A stretch of 38,294 nt of DNA. Source: an uncultured bacterium. Its GTDB lineage: Bacteria > Elusimicrobiota > Elusimicrobia > Elusimicrobiales > Elusimicrobiaceae. Both the position numbers and the translations under genes were made by a program. The notes beneath the pieces were generated by a model, which was not told where the DNA came from, searched no databases, and saw nothing but the letters and a program-made list of their open reading frames with translations. The stretch is from positions 1 to 38,294 of the forward strand of contig CASEVY010000011.1 of the NCBI GenBank assembly GCA_949291515.1. Reading direction: 5' to 3'. Below, in pieces: positions 1 through 7,514 of this stretch; the stretch's first letter is position 1; every line of letters starts with the position of its first letter.

Positions 1-3
1 CAT
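1..3 (-). CDS. Start codon of a gene running off the left edge
   Basis: An ATG on the minus strand (complement of 1-3) is preceded at 8-nt spacing by a strong AAGGAGG Shine-Dalgarno sequence (12-18). It is the next gene downstream of jag on the same strand. Only the start codon is inside the window, so no product can be named. Confidence 0.5.
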
Positions 4-24
4 ATCAATGACCTCCTTTTGTTT

Positions 25-50
25 AAATTGCCTGCTAGCACAGGCAATTT
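25..50. promoter_or_regulatory. Inverted repeat next to a -10 box, upstream of the left-edge gene
   Basis: Perfect 10-bp arms (AAATTGCCTG at 25-34 and CAGGCAATTT at 41-50) surround a 6-nt centre. A consensus TATAAT lies directly upstream for the minus strand (51-56), so transcription would start within the repeat. This position suits a repressor operator better than an RNA hairpin, although a leader hairpin is possible. No convincing -35 box was seen. Confidence 0.4.
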
Positions 51-84
51 ATTATAACAAAAGGAGTTTTTCTATTTTGGGCAA

Positions 85-124
85 CGGTAAAACCTTTACC
101 GAACCCCCAGCCTAGCTGGGGGTT
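85..124. terminator. Two adjacent hairpins; the second is a terminator-like stem
   Basis: 85-101 forms a 7-bp stem (CGGTAAA / TTTACCG, 3-nt loop). 102-124 forms a 10-bp GC-rich stem (AACCCCCAGC / GCTGGGGGTT) followed on the plus strand by TTTT. They lie between jag and the left-edge gene. A very similar stem with the same downstream TTTTCACAA occurs at 38164-38182. Confidence 0.5.
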
Positions 125-136
125 TTCACAACATAC

Positions 137-163
137 AAAAATCCCCCGCTTTTGACGGGGGAT
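137..163 (-). terminator. Rho-independent terminator of jag
   Basis: An 8-bp stem (ATCCCCCG 141-148 / CGGGGGAT 156-163) is followed on the minus strand by a T-run (137-141), about 20 nt after the jag stop codon. Confidence 0.8.
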
Positions 164-183
164 TTAAATTATAGCCTTAAACC

Positions 184-1719
184 TTATTTATTTTCGGCAG
201 AATTAGCTTTTTCTTCGCCTTCGGTCAGCGGGGCAGCTTCCGTCGGCGTTTGAGCCGCGGGTTCTGGCGCTTTAACTTCCTCCGCCTTTACTTCCGTATC
301 GGCGACGGGCGCTTGCTCGGCTTTGCCGCAAGTGCATTCGGGGCAGGTATGAGCTTCTTCCTTATTGCCGCAAGAGCAGGTTTCATTTTCGCTCTTATCG
401 CCGCCCGCACACTCGCAAGAGGTGCTTTCCGCCGTCAAAGTGCAGCCGCAAGAAGTATTTTCCGCGGGAGCGGCAGCTTGCTCAGCTGGAACATTTTCCG
501 CCGCGGGTTCTGCCGCTTTAACTTCCTCCGCCTTTACTTCCGTATCGGCAACGGGGGCTTGTTCGGCTTTGCCGCAAGTGCATTCGGGACAAGTGTTTCC
601 TTCTTCTTTATTGCCGCAGTCGCAGGCTTCGCTCTTATCGCCGCCCGCACATTCGCAAGAGGTGCTTTCCGCCGTCAAAGCGCAGTCGCAAGGAGTATTT
701 TCCGCCGCGGCCGCAGTTTCAGCTTTAACTTCTTCGGACTTTGCTTCCTCGGTTTTTACGCCTTCCGTATGCTCGCCGTCATTGCAATGCGCGGCGATAT
801 CGCCTTCGCTTACTTCCTGCTCGACAAAAGCCTTTTTGGTATTATCCTGCTCGGCCGGCGCTTGGCGAGCTTCAGCCTTTATTACCACCTTGCGCCATTT
901 GCCTTCGCCTTCGGATATGGTCGTTATCTCCAAATTATCGGCCAAGAAGCGGTGTATATAGCGCCTCATCTGCGCCGACATCGGGCGGAAGCGGTATACG
1001 CGTTTAGTGCGTTTTACCATTGACAATGCTTTGTCTATTTCATTATTTATCTTATCTTCCAGCTTGCGCCAATAGTTTTGGGTATCGGCCATTACGGAAA
1101 TCGGCGTATTGAACTGGCGGCTGACCACCAAAGTTATTATATACTGTATCGATTCCAAGGTTTTCCCCTCTTTGCCGATTACTATCGCGGGGTGGTCGCA
1201 ATCGAAGGTAAGCAAAATCCTCTGCTGTTTGGCGTCCCACCAAACATTGAGGTTTTCGGCCTGTACGCCCATTGAGCTCAACATCTTGCCCAAAGTTTCC
1301 TTCGCGCTTTGCAAGGCGGGTTTCATATCCTCGGGCACTATGGCGTTTTGTATTTCGGCCGAGGGGAGTTTTTGCGGTTCGTTCTCTTTGGGAGTTTTGA
1401 CTCTCTCGCCTCTGCTCTTGCGGCCGCCTTTCTTAAAGTCCTTGCCGCCTTTGCCGCGCCCGCCGCGTCCTTTCCCGCCGCCAAAGGAACTTTCCTTCGA
1501 GGCGCTTCTGGGCTTCATCGGGGTGGAATGCTCGGAATCCCATTTCTTCTCTATAATCCGCACTATCGCGGGGCGGCCGCCTATCCCTAGAAAGCCGCTC
1601 TTTTCTTCCTGTATTACGGTTACTTCCACTTGGTCACGTCTGCGGCCGAGTTCGTTAAGGCCGCGTATGATGGCGGTCGCTACGTCTTTCCCTTCTGATT
1701 GTATTTCTCTTCTTGCCAT
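184..1719 (-). CDS. jag: Jag/KhpB RNA-binding protein with a duplicated Cys-rich tail
   Basis: RNA-binding protein of the Jag (SpoIIIJ-associated, KhpB) family, 511 aa. Residues 1-52 match the Jag_N domain (SGFLGIGGRPA). Residues 75-110 are a Gly/Lys/Arg-rich linker. Residues 135-210 are a KH domain with the GxxG loop IGKEG at 181-185. Residues 240-285 are an R3H domain with R252-x3-H256. Family members are usually 200-300 aa; the extra 225 residues are an acidic Ala/Glu-rich tail holding two about 80-residue repeats (341-402 and 421-484). Each repeat carries nine cysteines in CxC, CxC, CxC and CPECTC clusters. The gene follows yidC by 9 bp and starts at an ATG with an AGGAGA ribosome site. 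Jag and YidC are classically co-transcribed. The first 290 residues are a confident family call; the role of the tail is unknown, though it looks metal-binding. Confidence 0.92.
   Translation of the reverse strand: MARREIQSEGKDVATAIIRGLNELGRRRDQVEVTVIQEEKSGFLGIGGRPAIVRIIEKKWDSEHSTPMKPRSASKESSFGGGKGRGGRGKGGKDFKKGGRKSRGERVKTPKENEPQKLPSAEIQNAIVPEDMKPALQSAKETLGKMLSSMGVQAENLNVWWDAKQQRILLTFDCDHPAIVIGKEGKTLESIQYIITLVVSRQFNTPISVMADTQNYWRKLEDKINNEIDKALSMVKRTKRVYRFRPMSAQMRRYIHRFLADNLEITTISEGEGKWRKVVIKAEARQAPAEQDNTKKAFVEQEVSEGDIAAHCNDGEHTEGVKTEEAKSEEVKAETAAAAENTPCDCALTAESTSCECAGGDKSEACDCGNKEEGNTCPECTCGKAEQAPVADTEVKAEEVKAAEPAAENVPAEQAAAPAENTSCGCTLTAESTSCECAGGDKSENETCSCGNKEEAHTCPECTCGKAEQAPVADTEVKAEEVKAPEPAAQTPTEAAPLTEGEEKANSAENK
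268..699 (-). repeat. Two-copy tandem repeat (240-bp period) in jag
   Basis: The stretches around 400-460 and 640-700 are nearly identical in DNA at exactly 240-bp spacing; both contain CAAGAGGTGCTTTCCGCCGT. The repeat encodes the duplicated Cys-rich module of Jag. Near identity at nucleotide level implies a recent duplication or ongoing recombination. Confidence 0.85.
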
Positions 1720-1728
1720 AGAAATCTC

Positions 1729-3330
1729 CTAAAAGGCTTTAGCCAGCCTTTTCTTCAATATTAAATTTATAACAAAACTTATGCAGTTGCTCACGAACCA
1801 ATACAAAGTCAAACCCGCCGGGAAGTTTAAGAATATCAAAGTCATAAATATAGGCATCCACTTCATCATCGCCATCGACGGATTGTCCTTACCCATATCC
1901 GGCATAGTCATCTTCTGCTGGATAAACATCATTATACCCATAGCTATGGGCAATACATAATACGGATCCTTCGCCGAAAGATCGTGTATCCACCAGATAA
2001 ACGGCGAACCGTGTAAAGACCACGAAGTCCTAAGCGCGTTAAACAAAGCCAAAAATATCGGCAGTTGGATAAACAGCGGCAGACACCCGCTTAACGGATT
2101 GGCCCCGTATTTCTTGTAAAGAGCCATCATCTCGCGCTGCGCCGTCATAGGATCGTTCTTGTATTTTTCTTGGATAATCTTCATCTGGGGCTGTATCTTC
2201 TGCATTACAGCAGAAGATTTAAGCTGTTTATACGTCAGAGGGAACATCACAAGCTGTATCATCAATGTCATTATGATTATCGCCCAGCCGTAGTTGTGCG
2301 TATATCCGTAAAGCCACTCAAGCAGGTTCCTGGCCCATTTGCCGAACTGCCCGAAGAACCCAAATTGTATCGAACGCTGCAAGTCGTAAGGTTCGGCGGA
2401 AAGCTCCTCGTAATCCTTGGGGCCGATATAGAAATCCGCGTCGAAAGTCAAATCCTGACCCGCGGCCAAGCTCATCGGCAGTTTGATGTCAAGTTTAGGC
2501 CCTTTTACCGCTTTTTGGCCGAAAAGCCCGTAAAAACTCGGCTGGCTGTATACATACTGCTTGCTGAATTTCAAATCGGACGCCGCCGGCTTCCAGCTGC
2601 GCGGTATAAACGCCGTAAGGAAGTAGCGGTTGTCTATGCCTGCCCATTCCCAGTTGGAACATTCCTCTTCCAGCTTGGCGGGCTTTGTCATCATCTTTTC
2701 CGTTATGTCGTTTACCGTAGCGTTCTTTTTGCCCTCTTCTCTTATCAGGCAGATGGCGCGCATATTGGCGGAATTTTCGCTCATTTCGCTTTCTACCGTC
2801 GCCAAACCCGGGCCCATATTGACAAATACGTCGGAAATCTCGATATTCTTGTCGCTTATGTTCTTTACCGTCAAAGACAGTTTGTTCAACCCGCCGTCTT
2901 TATCGAAAGAATACCCCTTCTTTACGCGCAAAGTATCTTGCAATACGGCCTCAAAAGCCATATCCCAAGCCGCGTCGTCAACCTTTTCGAAATTAAGTTC
3001 CGGCATAGTGGCGAAATACCCCGCCCCGCCGTAAGGCGTAAGATTGAGATTTGCCACCGCGTCTTTAAATTCGTAGGTCTTTATCGCCGCGCCTTTGGAA
3101 GAAAACGTAATATCCGCGTCTTTAAGTTCCAAAGTGTAAAGCCGCTCCTCTTCCTCTTGGGAGGAATTCGAACCGGTAACTTTGATTTTTGGAGTATTTG
3201 AAGCGGCCTGCTCTTCTATCGCCGCCTGCGCGTTTTGCGGAACTTCCGCTTGTTTTGGTGGGAAAAAATAGCTGTAACCCGCATAGAATACAAGGGTTAC
3301 GCCCAATGCTATCAGAAAGTCTTTATTCAT
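1729..3330 (-). CDS. yidC: Membrane protein insertase YidC
   Basis: Inserts and folds inner-membrane proteins, alone or with SecYEG. The 533-aa protein has the Gram-negative layout: an N-terminal membrane anchor (about 6-23), a large periplasmic beta domain (about 50-330), then the conserved five-helix core (about 345-533) with the YGWAIIIMTLMIQ, PLTYKQLKSS and GCLPLFIQLPIFLALFNALR motifs. The coiled cytoplasmic loop and the C-terminal LILKKRL are typical. It starts at ATG with an AGAGGAT ribosome site and lies between yidD and jag on the same strand. Presence of the periplasmic domain supports a host with an outer membrane. Confidence 0.97.
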   Translation of the reverse strand: MNKDFLIALGVTLVFYAGYSYFFPPKQAEVPQNAQAAIEEQAASNTPKIKVTGSNSSQEEEERLYTLELKDADITFSSKGAAIKTYEFKDAVANLNLTPYGGAGYFATMPELNFEKVDDAAWDMAFEAVLQDTLRVKKGYSFDKDGGLNKLSLTVKNISDKNIEISDVFVNMGPGLATVESEMSENSANMRAICLIREEGKKNATVNDITEKMMTKPAKLEEECSNWEWAGIDNRYFLTAFIPRSWKPAASDLKFSKQYVYSQPSFYGLFGQKAVKGPKLDIKLPMSLAAGQDLTFDADFYIGPKDYEELSAEPYDLQRSIQFGFFGQFGKWARNLLEWLYGYTHNYGWAIIIMTLMIQLVMFPLTYKQLKSSAVMQKIQPQMKIIQEKYKNDPMTAQREMMALYKKYGANPLSGCLPLFIQLPIFLALFNALRTSWSLHGSPFIWWIHDLSAKDPYYVLPIAMGIMMFIQQKMTMPDMGKDNPSMAMMKWMPIFMTLIFLNFPAGLTLYWFVSNCISFVINLILKKRLAKAF

Positions 3331-3387
3331 CAGTATCCTCTGGCAATGCGCGCCGAGCGCAAAAGCCTGAGGCCTTCTGCCAACAGA

Positions 3388-3603
3388 CTACGGAACCGGA
3401 TCAAATCCGCCCGGGTGAAAAGGATGGCATTTTAGTACTCTCTTCACCGCCAAATACGAACCTTTTATCGCTCCGTGTTTATTTATCGCCTCGTAAGCGT
3501 ACGCGCTGCATGTGGGATAAAACCTGCATACGCCCCTCGGCCCGAGTAACGGCCTTACGTATAGGCTCAACAGCCTTAATATGCAAAGCAGTATTCTTTT
3601 CAT
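3388..3603 (-). CDS. yidD: YidD membrane protein insertion efficiency factor
   Basis: Small membrane-associated protein that helps YidC-dependent insertion. The 71-aa product carries the family signature: amphipathic N-terminus, [16 protein letters not shown] with its conserved cysteines, and the C-terminal [18 protein letters not shown]. An in-frame TTG lies one codon upstream, but ATG at 3603 is the likelier start. It sits between rnpA and yidC, the usual position in many phyla. Confidence 0.95.
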   Translation of the reverse strand: MKRILLCILRLLSLYVRPLLGPRGVCRFYPTCSAYAYEAINKHGAIKGSYLAVKRVLKCHPFHPGGFDPVP

Positions 3604-3648
3604 CAAAATTTAACAAAACCTAAGGTAAGGGTATAAGAAAAAGGGTCC

Positions 3649-4044
3649 TTATGGTTCTTTTAAAATTCCGGCTTTCTTAGCCATTTTCAAGAAAGCCGCG
3701 CTCGCCGCTTGCATATCGCAGAATTTTTCCGCTTCTTTTATCGATACCAAGCAGTCGGCGCCGTCTGTCAATAAATGTCTGTTAAGCCGAAAGGCCTCTC
3801 TAAAAAGCCTTTTGCAGCGGTTGCGCACCACCGCATTGCCTAACTTTTTTGAAACTATTACTCCTATACGTCCCGCTCTCTTTGCGCCGAGGGGAGTTTC
3901 CTCCCCCTCGGACTTCAAATGGGGACCGGGCCTACACCATAAAACGCAGCCCTCACCGTATATCTTGACGCCGTCCTTTAAAATGCTTTTAAAGTCCCGC
4001 TCAAGATACACCCGCTGAGCTTTGGCTAGGCCGAATTTCTTCAC
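3649..4044 (-). CDS. rnpA: Ribonuclease P protein component RnpA
   Basis: Protein subunit of RNase P, which matures the 5' ends of tRNAs. The 131-aa protein shows the RNR-type motif VVRNRCKRLFREAFR and the central GRIGVIVSKKLGNAV strand. The frame stays open upstream to 4245, which would give 198 aa. That extension is only the out-of-frame readthrough of rpmH (4049-4186), so I place the start at GTG 4044, 4 bp after the rpmH stop. No clear ribosome site is seen; translation is probably coupled to rpmH. An insertion of about 20 residues (KSEGEETPLGAKR region) sits before the RNR motif. Confidence 0.92.
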   Translation of the reverse strand: MKKFGLAKAQRVYLERDFKSILKDGVKIYGEGCVLWCRPGPHLKSEGEETPLGAKRAGRIGVIVSKKLGNAVVRNRCKRLFREAFRLNRHLLTDGADCLVSIKEAEKFCDMQAASAAFLKMAKKAGILKEP

Positions 4045-4048
4045 AAGA

Positions 4049-4186
4049 TTACTTGCGAATAAGCTCTTGGCGCCCTTTTGCCCTTCTGGCGCTAAGCACT
4101 TTTCTGCCACCCGCGGTGGCCATTCTAGCTCTAAAACCGATGGTTTTAGCTCTTTTTCTGTTATTTGGTCTATATGTAGGTAACAT
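4049..4186 (-). CDS. rpmH: 50S ribosomal protein L34
   Basis: A 45-residue basic protein starting [14 protein letters not shown] and containing [17 protein letters not shown] and SARRAKGR, the L34 signature. It is shorter than typical ORF cut-offs and is hidden inside the open frame upstream of rnpA in another reading frame. Its ATG lies only 9 nt below a perfect TATAAT box and has no Shine-Dalgarno sequence, so its mRNA may be leaderless or nearly so. It heads the rpmH-rnpA-yidD-yidC-jag cassette; dnaA, the common neighbour, is absent and recO lies upstream instead. Confidence 0.95.
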   Translation of the reverse strand: MLPTYRPNNRKRAKTIGFRARMATAGGRKVLSARRAKGRQELIRK

Positions 4187-4195
4187 AGTGCTAAT

Positions 4196-4224
4196 ATTAT
4201 ATTATATTTTACCCGTCCTTGCAA
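4196..4224 (-). promoter_or_regulatory. Promoter of rpmH
   Basis: A -35 TTGCAA (4219-4224), a 17-nt spacer and a -10 TATAAT (4196-4201) read on the minus strand. Predicted transcription start is at about 4189, leaving a 5' leader of only a few bases before the rpmH ATG at 4186. Confidence 0.7.
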
Positions 4225-4414
4225 TTTCCTTCGCCGCCGCGCCAAATATGCTCATCAGCCCCGAGAAAAAGGCCGCAATCCGATCCCGCAAAGGCGCCGC
4301 GTTCGGGCGATATAATACTTCCTCCCAAAAAACTCTTTGACTGCGTCAGCCGTTTGGAGCCCGCAATATTTTAATCAAAGAAACTTTTTACTCTTTTTAT
4401 TGTATCATTTATCT

Positions 4415-5116
4415 ATGAACTTTACGGACAGAATGATAGTCCTGCTTCGCCAGAACTTCAGGGAAAGAGACCGCATGATCTGCGCCTATACGCTTGAGCA
4501 CGGACGGGTGGCTTTGCGCTTTCCCGGTGTAAACAGAAGCGATTCCAAACTAAAGGCTTTAAGCGAGCCTTTCGCTCAGTCCTGCGCGCGTATTTACATA
4601 AGGAGAAACGCTTCCGTCGGCTGTGTTACCGGCGGCAAAATAGAAACCGTATACCCCGAAATCAGAAAAGACTTCAACAAAACGCAATTGGCGGGCTATT
4701 TCTGCGAGCTGTTTTACAGGCTCACCCCGGATTACAGCCCCAATCCCGATAAGTTCTCTCTTTTGGAAAGCTCGCTTTCCCAAATAGACCGCTATCCTTT
4801 AAACCAAGCGATGGCGCCCGCTTTCCTTTTAAGGCTTATGCAGCTTAGCGGCTTCGGGCTTTATGGGCACAGCGTCTTGGGTATCGACGAGGATTTCTGG
4901 CAGGCTATGCACGAACTCCCCCTAACCGAACTTAATTTTAACAACGAACGGGATATTTTGAATTTAAATAAAACAAGATATGTCTGCAAGAGATTTTTGA
5001 ACAGATATTTAGACTATCCTCTGCACACCGCCTGCCAACTTGAACTTACCGCGCCCATACCCGCGCAAGAGCAAGAAAAAGAAACCGAGCCCGAACTCGA
5101 GCCCGTACTTGCCTAA
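4415..5116 (+). CDS. recO: DNA repair protein RecO
   Basis: Recombination mediator that works with RecR and RecA in the RecF pathway. The 233-aa protein starts MNFTDRMIVLLRQNF and has the N-terminal OB fold (about 1-80; ALRFPGVNRSDSKLKAL) followed by the helical domain (YFCELFYRLTPDYSPNPDKFSLLESSL). The usual Cys4 zinc site of some RecO proteins is not evident. The C-terminus ends in a Glu/Pro-rich tail. Start chosen at 4415; the frame extends to 4337 but the extra 26 residues are not RecO-like. It is divergent from rpmH, and its stop overlaps the stop of the convergent gene by 4 bp. Confidence 0.85.
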   Translation: MNFTDRMIVLLRQNFRERDRMICAYTLEHGRVALRFPGVNRSDSKLKALSEPFAQSCARIYIRRNASVGCVTGGKIETVYPEIRKDFNKTQLAGYFCELFYRLTPDYSPNPDKFSLLESSLSQIDRYPLNQAMAPAFLLRLMQLSGFGLYGHSVLGIDEDFWQAMHELPLTELNFNNERDILNLNKTRYVCKRFLNRYLDYPLHTACQLELTAPIPAQEQEKETEPELEPVLA

Positions 5117-5607
5117 AGTTTTTGTTTTTGATTGGTCCTTTTAAGAAGTTCTTTTATAAGGAATTCGCTGTCGCGCCTCGGCATTGCCGCGGGCCTGAAG
5201 CAAAAAGCCGTAAGCCCCATAGCGATATTGGACTTCTGAACGTCCGTCAATTTGAATTTACTCTCGTCCGTCATCAGGCAGACATAGAGCATATTGGAAG
5301 AACCGACATTCACCCTCTTCTGCCCTACTATGTCTATCGCCTTTAAAGGCAGGGCGGGGCAGCCGTCTATAAGGATTTCCTTTTCCCGCAGTTCAACCAG
5401 CGGTGTTTTGTTGAAAAACAATTCGTAAAAATAGACGCCGCTTTTATAAATGAAAAAAGCCAAACCCGCATAGGCCAGCCATTTGACTTCCTGCAATTTA
5501 AATATGACCCATACGGCAAAGGCCGCGCATAAAAGGCATACCGCCAAACTGAAAGCGTATCTGCGCCTGTCGCAGTAAAAGAAGATGGACTTGTCTTTGT
5601 GTTCCAT
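5113..5607 (-). CDS. Small membrane protein with a cytoplasmic C-terminal domain
   Basis: Unrecognised 164-aa protein. Two hydrophobic segments (about 17-36 and 43-62) form a hairpin. A soluble domain of about 100 residues follows, with a beta-rich start (VELREKEILIDGCPALPLKAIDIVGQ). This arrangement resembles small bacterial PH-like membrane proteins, but I cannot assign a family. It converges on recO, with a 4-bp overlap of the two stop codons. Confidence 0.65.
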   Translation of the reverse strand: MEHKDKSIFFYCDRRRYAFSLAVCLLCAAFAVWVIFKLQEVKWLAYAGLAFFIYKSGVYFYELFFNKTPLVELREKEILIDGCPALPLKAIDIVGQKRVNVGSSNMLYVCLMTDESKFKLTDVQKSNIAMGLTAFCFRPAAMPRRDSEFLIKELLKRTNQKQKL

Positions 5608-5707
5608 TTTGTAATTTTACGATATTATTGCCTTGCCCTACAATACGCCAGCCGCAAAATATAATAATATTCTCAAAGCAAAACCGTTATTGTAAAACAA
5701 AAAGAGA

Positions 5708-5756
5708 GGAGGCTTGCGCCTCCCCCCTTAGGAGGGTACTATATGATTATAGTACC
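5708..5756 (-). terminator. Two stacked hairpins downstream of the pilin gene
   Basis: 5735-5756 is a perfect 9-bp stem (GGTACTATA / TATAGTACC). 5708-5723 is a 6-bp GC-rich stem (GGAGGC / GCCTCC) followed on the minus strand by TCTCTTTTTG. The second is a good terminator; the first may block exonucleases or stabilise the pilin mRNA. Otherwise 5608-5772 holds nothing recognisable. Confidence 0.7.
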
Positions 5757-5772
5757 AAAGCTGTTTTATATA

Positions 5773-6240
5773 TTAAGCACTCTTTTGTAAACCGAGCGAC
5801 GCGCAAATACCTGCTCTGTCAGTCGATTCGGCACAAACTACTTTACCGGTATAATACTCTCTGGTAAGAGTATAGCCGGTACCGGCAGTTCCCTTTCTTT
5901 TAGCGATTACTTTGCCGCTGGCTGTATCTTCACCCTCAACAGACATATTAAAATTATTGGTACTCCAGCTGGAACCGGATACGGCACTTCCGCCGGAAAC
6001 ATCGTAAAACTCAATATCTAAAGTACCTAAACTTTTAGGATATTTGTTTTCGGTGCTGACCAATCTGGCTCTTTCCATAGCCGCGGCGATTGAGCCCATA
6101 ATAGATAAAGCCTCAGTCGCTCTGGATTTTTCCACCGCTTTAAAATATTGCGGCAATGCCACGGCGGCCAAAATACCGATTATCAAGACCACCACTAGCA
6201 ATTCTATAAGGGTAAAACCCTTCCTGTTTAAGTGTTTCAT
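5773..6240 (-). CDS. Type IV pilin-like protein (pseudopilin)
   Basis: 155-aa prepilin with a short basic leader and the prepilin peptidase motif RKGFTLIELLVVVLIIGILAAVALPQY; cleavage is expected between G and F, with Glu at position +5. The N-terminal helix is followed by a small variable globular domain with two cysteines near the C-terminus, likely a disulphide loop. The frame opens earlier, at 6327, but ATG 6240 has a strong AAGGAGG site and gives a normal leader. No assembly genes (pilB, pilC, pilD) are adjacent, so this is an orphan pilin using machinery encoded elsewhere. Its promoter region is shared, base for base, with the next gene. Confidence 0.92.
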   Translation of the reverse strand: MKHLNRKGFTLIELLVVVLIIGILAAVALPQYFKAVEKSRATEALSIMGSIAAAMERARLVSTENKYPKSLGTLDIEFYDVSGGSAVSGSSWSTNNFNMSVEGEDTASGKVIAKRKGTAGTGYTLTREYYTGKVVCAESTDRAGICASLGLQKSA

Positions 6241-6275
6241 AAACTTCCTCCTTTTTGCCCTTGCTGGGCACAGAG

Positions 6276-6348
6276 AAAATTTATCAAAAAAAAAAAAACA
6301 GTCAAGCGTTTTTCGACTTTTCGGCAAACCTCGACGTACGACAGGCTT
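6276..6348. repeat. 73-bp direct repeat, copy 1 (promoter of the pilin gene)
   Basis: Identical over 73 bp to 7365-7437, with weaker similarity for about 30 bp further right. Read toward the pilin gene it contains a -35-like TTGACT, a run of 13 T, then GATAAATTTT (-10-like TAAATT at 16-nt spacing). The remainder (TCGTACGTCGA region) could be a regulator site. Confidence 0.9.
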
Positions 6349-6431
6349 ATTTTTCCCCTCTTTTTGCAGTCAAAAAAACATCAGACGACTAATTCCCTTC
6401 GTTCTTAAACCGCCTAATAAAAACAAAAAAA

Positions 6432-6453
6432 CCCCGCCGTTTTAGCGGCGGGG
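6432..6453 (-). terminator. Terminator of the EGF-like gene
   Basis: An 8-bp stem (CCCCGCCG 6432-6439 / CGGCGGGG 6446-6453) is followed on the minus strand by a T-run (about 6425-6431), 37 nt after the stop at 6491. Confidence 0.9.
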
Positions 6454-6490
6454 CGGTTAGTTTATTAGGGAAGTTACGCAAAGCGTAACA

Positions 6491-7306
6491 TTATACTCCT
6501 TCACATATTATCACTTCGGCGGTACTCTCTCTCCAGCCGTTCGTCCAGTAAATTCCCCCGGAAACTGATTTGGTGCAGGAATAACCGGCCCCTTTCGATT
6601 TGCATATTGCTTCCGCCGTTTTGCCAGATTCGCAGAACTTCGCTACGGCTTTATTGATGGCGTCGCTGCTACTGCTTGACGATGTGGCCGAAAATGAACC
6701 GTATGACTTGCTTGAAGAACAATCATAAGTGTCTATATATGGCGGTTGATAAGAATGATGCAATCCATCGCAAGGCCCCATAGACGATACCGTATAATAA
6801 TGCGGATTTACCGTCTGTATGGCTACAGGCAATGTCTTTTCAGTTACTTTTATGTTACATTTAGACCCGGTATAGCCGGCATCGCACCTACAAGGATACA
6901 AACCGGTAACCCATGTCGCGCAAACACTGCTTGGCCCATAAGTACAAGTTGCACCATAAGTACCGTGATAACTGCATTTGGAGGATTTGGCTTCGCTAAG
7001 TTTATCGCCAGAAGTGCACCTTTCGACACAATTACCGAACACATTACATTCGTCCTCCCCGCAGGTGCAATCCTCACCCCAATTGCTCCATTTTCCAGAG
7101 CTGGAACAACATACTCTCTCCTCAGTATCGCAGTTGCCTTCGGGTTTATATTGCCTGTTCCCGAAAAGAGATTTATCGCAAGACTCCGTTCCGTCCGCCG
7201 CGTAAAGAGGCAAAGCCAAAACGGAAAACATCGCTAAAATCAACAAAAGAAGCATTTTCTTCCCTTCAAACCTTTTTTGACTCTTTTTAGATAATAAATA
7301 TAACAC
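6491..7306 (-). CDS. Secreted Cys-rich protein with an EGF-like motif
   Basis: 271-aa protein. The GTG start at 7306 follows an AAGGAGG site by 7 nt. The N-terminus has a basic stretch and a hydrophobic core (about 18-34) ending ALPLYAA, a signal peptide. The mature part has more than 20 cysteines. The segment around 130-152 ends CRCDAGYTGSKC, the typical C-terminal pattern of an EGF-like domain. The N-terminal half has other Cys clusters (RVCCSSSGKW, CTCGEDEC). A Ser-rich linker precedes a C-terminal segment with four more cysteines. Function is unknown; the shared promoter repeat suggests co-regulation with the pilin, so a surface or adhesion role is possible but inferred. Confidence 0.75.
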   Translation of the reverse strand: MLYLLSKKSQKRFEGKKMLLLLILAMFSVLALPLYAADGTESCDKSLFGNRQYKPEGNCDTEERVCCSSSGKWSNWGEDCTCGEDECNVFGNCVERCTSGDKLSEAKSSKCSYHGTYGATCTYGPSSVCATWVTGLYPCRCDAGYTGSKCNIKVTEKTLPVAIQTVNPHYYTVSSMGPCDGLHHSYQPPYIDTYDCSSSKSYGSFSATSSSSSSDAINKAVAKFCESGKTAEAICKSKGAGYSCTKSVSGGIYWTNGWRESTAEVIICEGV

Positions 7307-7364
7307 AAACCAACCTCCTTAATTATAAGATCAAAAAACGCAAGCATAAGCTATTAAGCCAAGT

Positions 7365-7437
7365 AAAATTTATCAAAAAAAAAAAAACAGTCAAGCGTTT
7401 TTCGACTTTTCGGCAAACCTCGACGTACGACAGGCTT
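7365..7437. repeat. 73-bp direct repeat, copy 2 (upstream of the EGF-like gene)
   Basis: Perfect copy of 6276-6348, including the same 13-nt homopolymer. It lies about 60 bp upstream of the GTG start at 7306. That intervening leader also contains a TATAAT-like box close to the ribosome site. Confidence 0.9.
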
Positions 7438-7462
7438 TTTTCCCCGCTTTTTACAATAAAAA

Positions 7463-7482
7463 AACGGGCTTTAAAACCCGTT
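7463..7482. terminator. Bidirectional terminator-like hairpin
   Basis: Stem AACGGG / CCCGTT is flanked by an A-run on the left and a T-run on the right, so it can act in both directions. On the minus strand it would end any transcript from 7483-7631. Confidence 0.6.
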
Positions 7483-7514
7483 ATTTTTTTCAATTTACTT
7501 CTTTGTAAAACCGT

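Noticed and set aside
2170-3201. Long plus-strand open frame opposite yidC (343 codons)
   Set aside because: Antisense shadow of a strongly conserved gene; its translation is Arg/Tyr/Phe-rich with no recognisable motif or ribosome site. The same applies to the long frames opposite jag, transketolase, hydA and hydB.
4246-4414. Origin of replication next to rpmH-rnpA
   Set aside because: No dnaA gene and no cluster of DnaA boxes were seen in the gap; the neighbour is recO.
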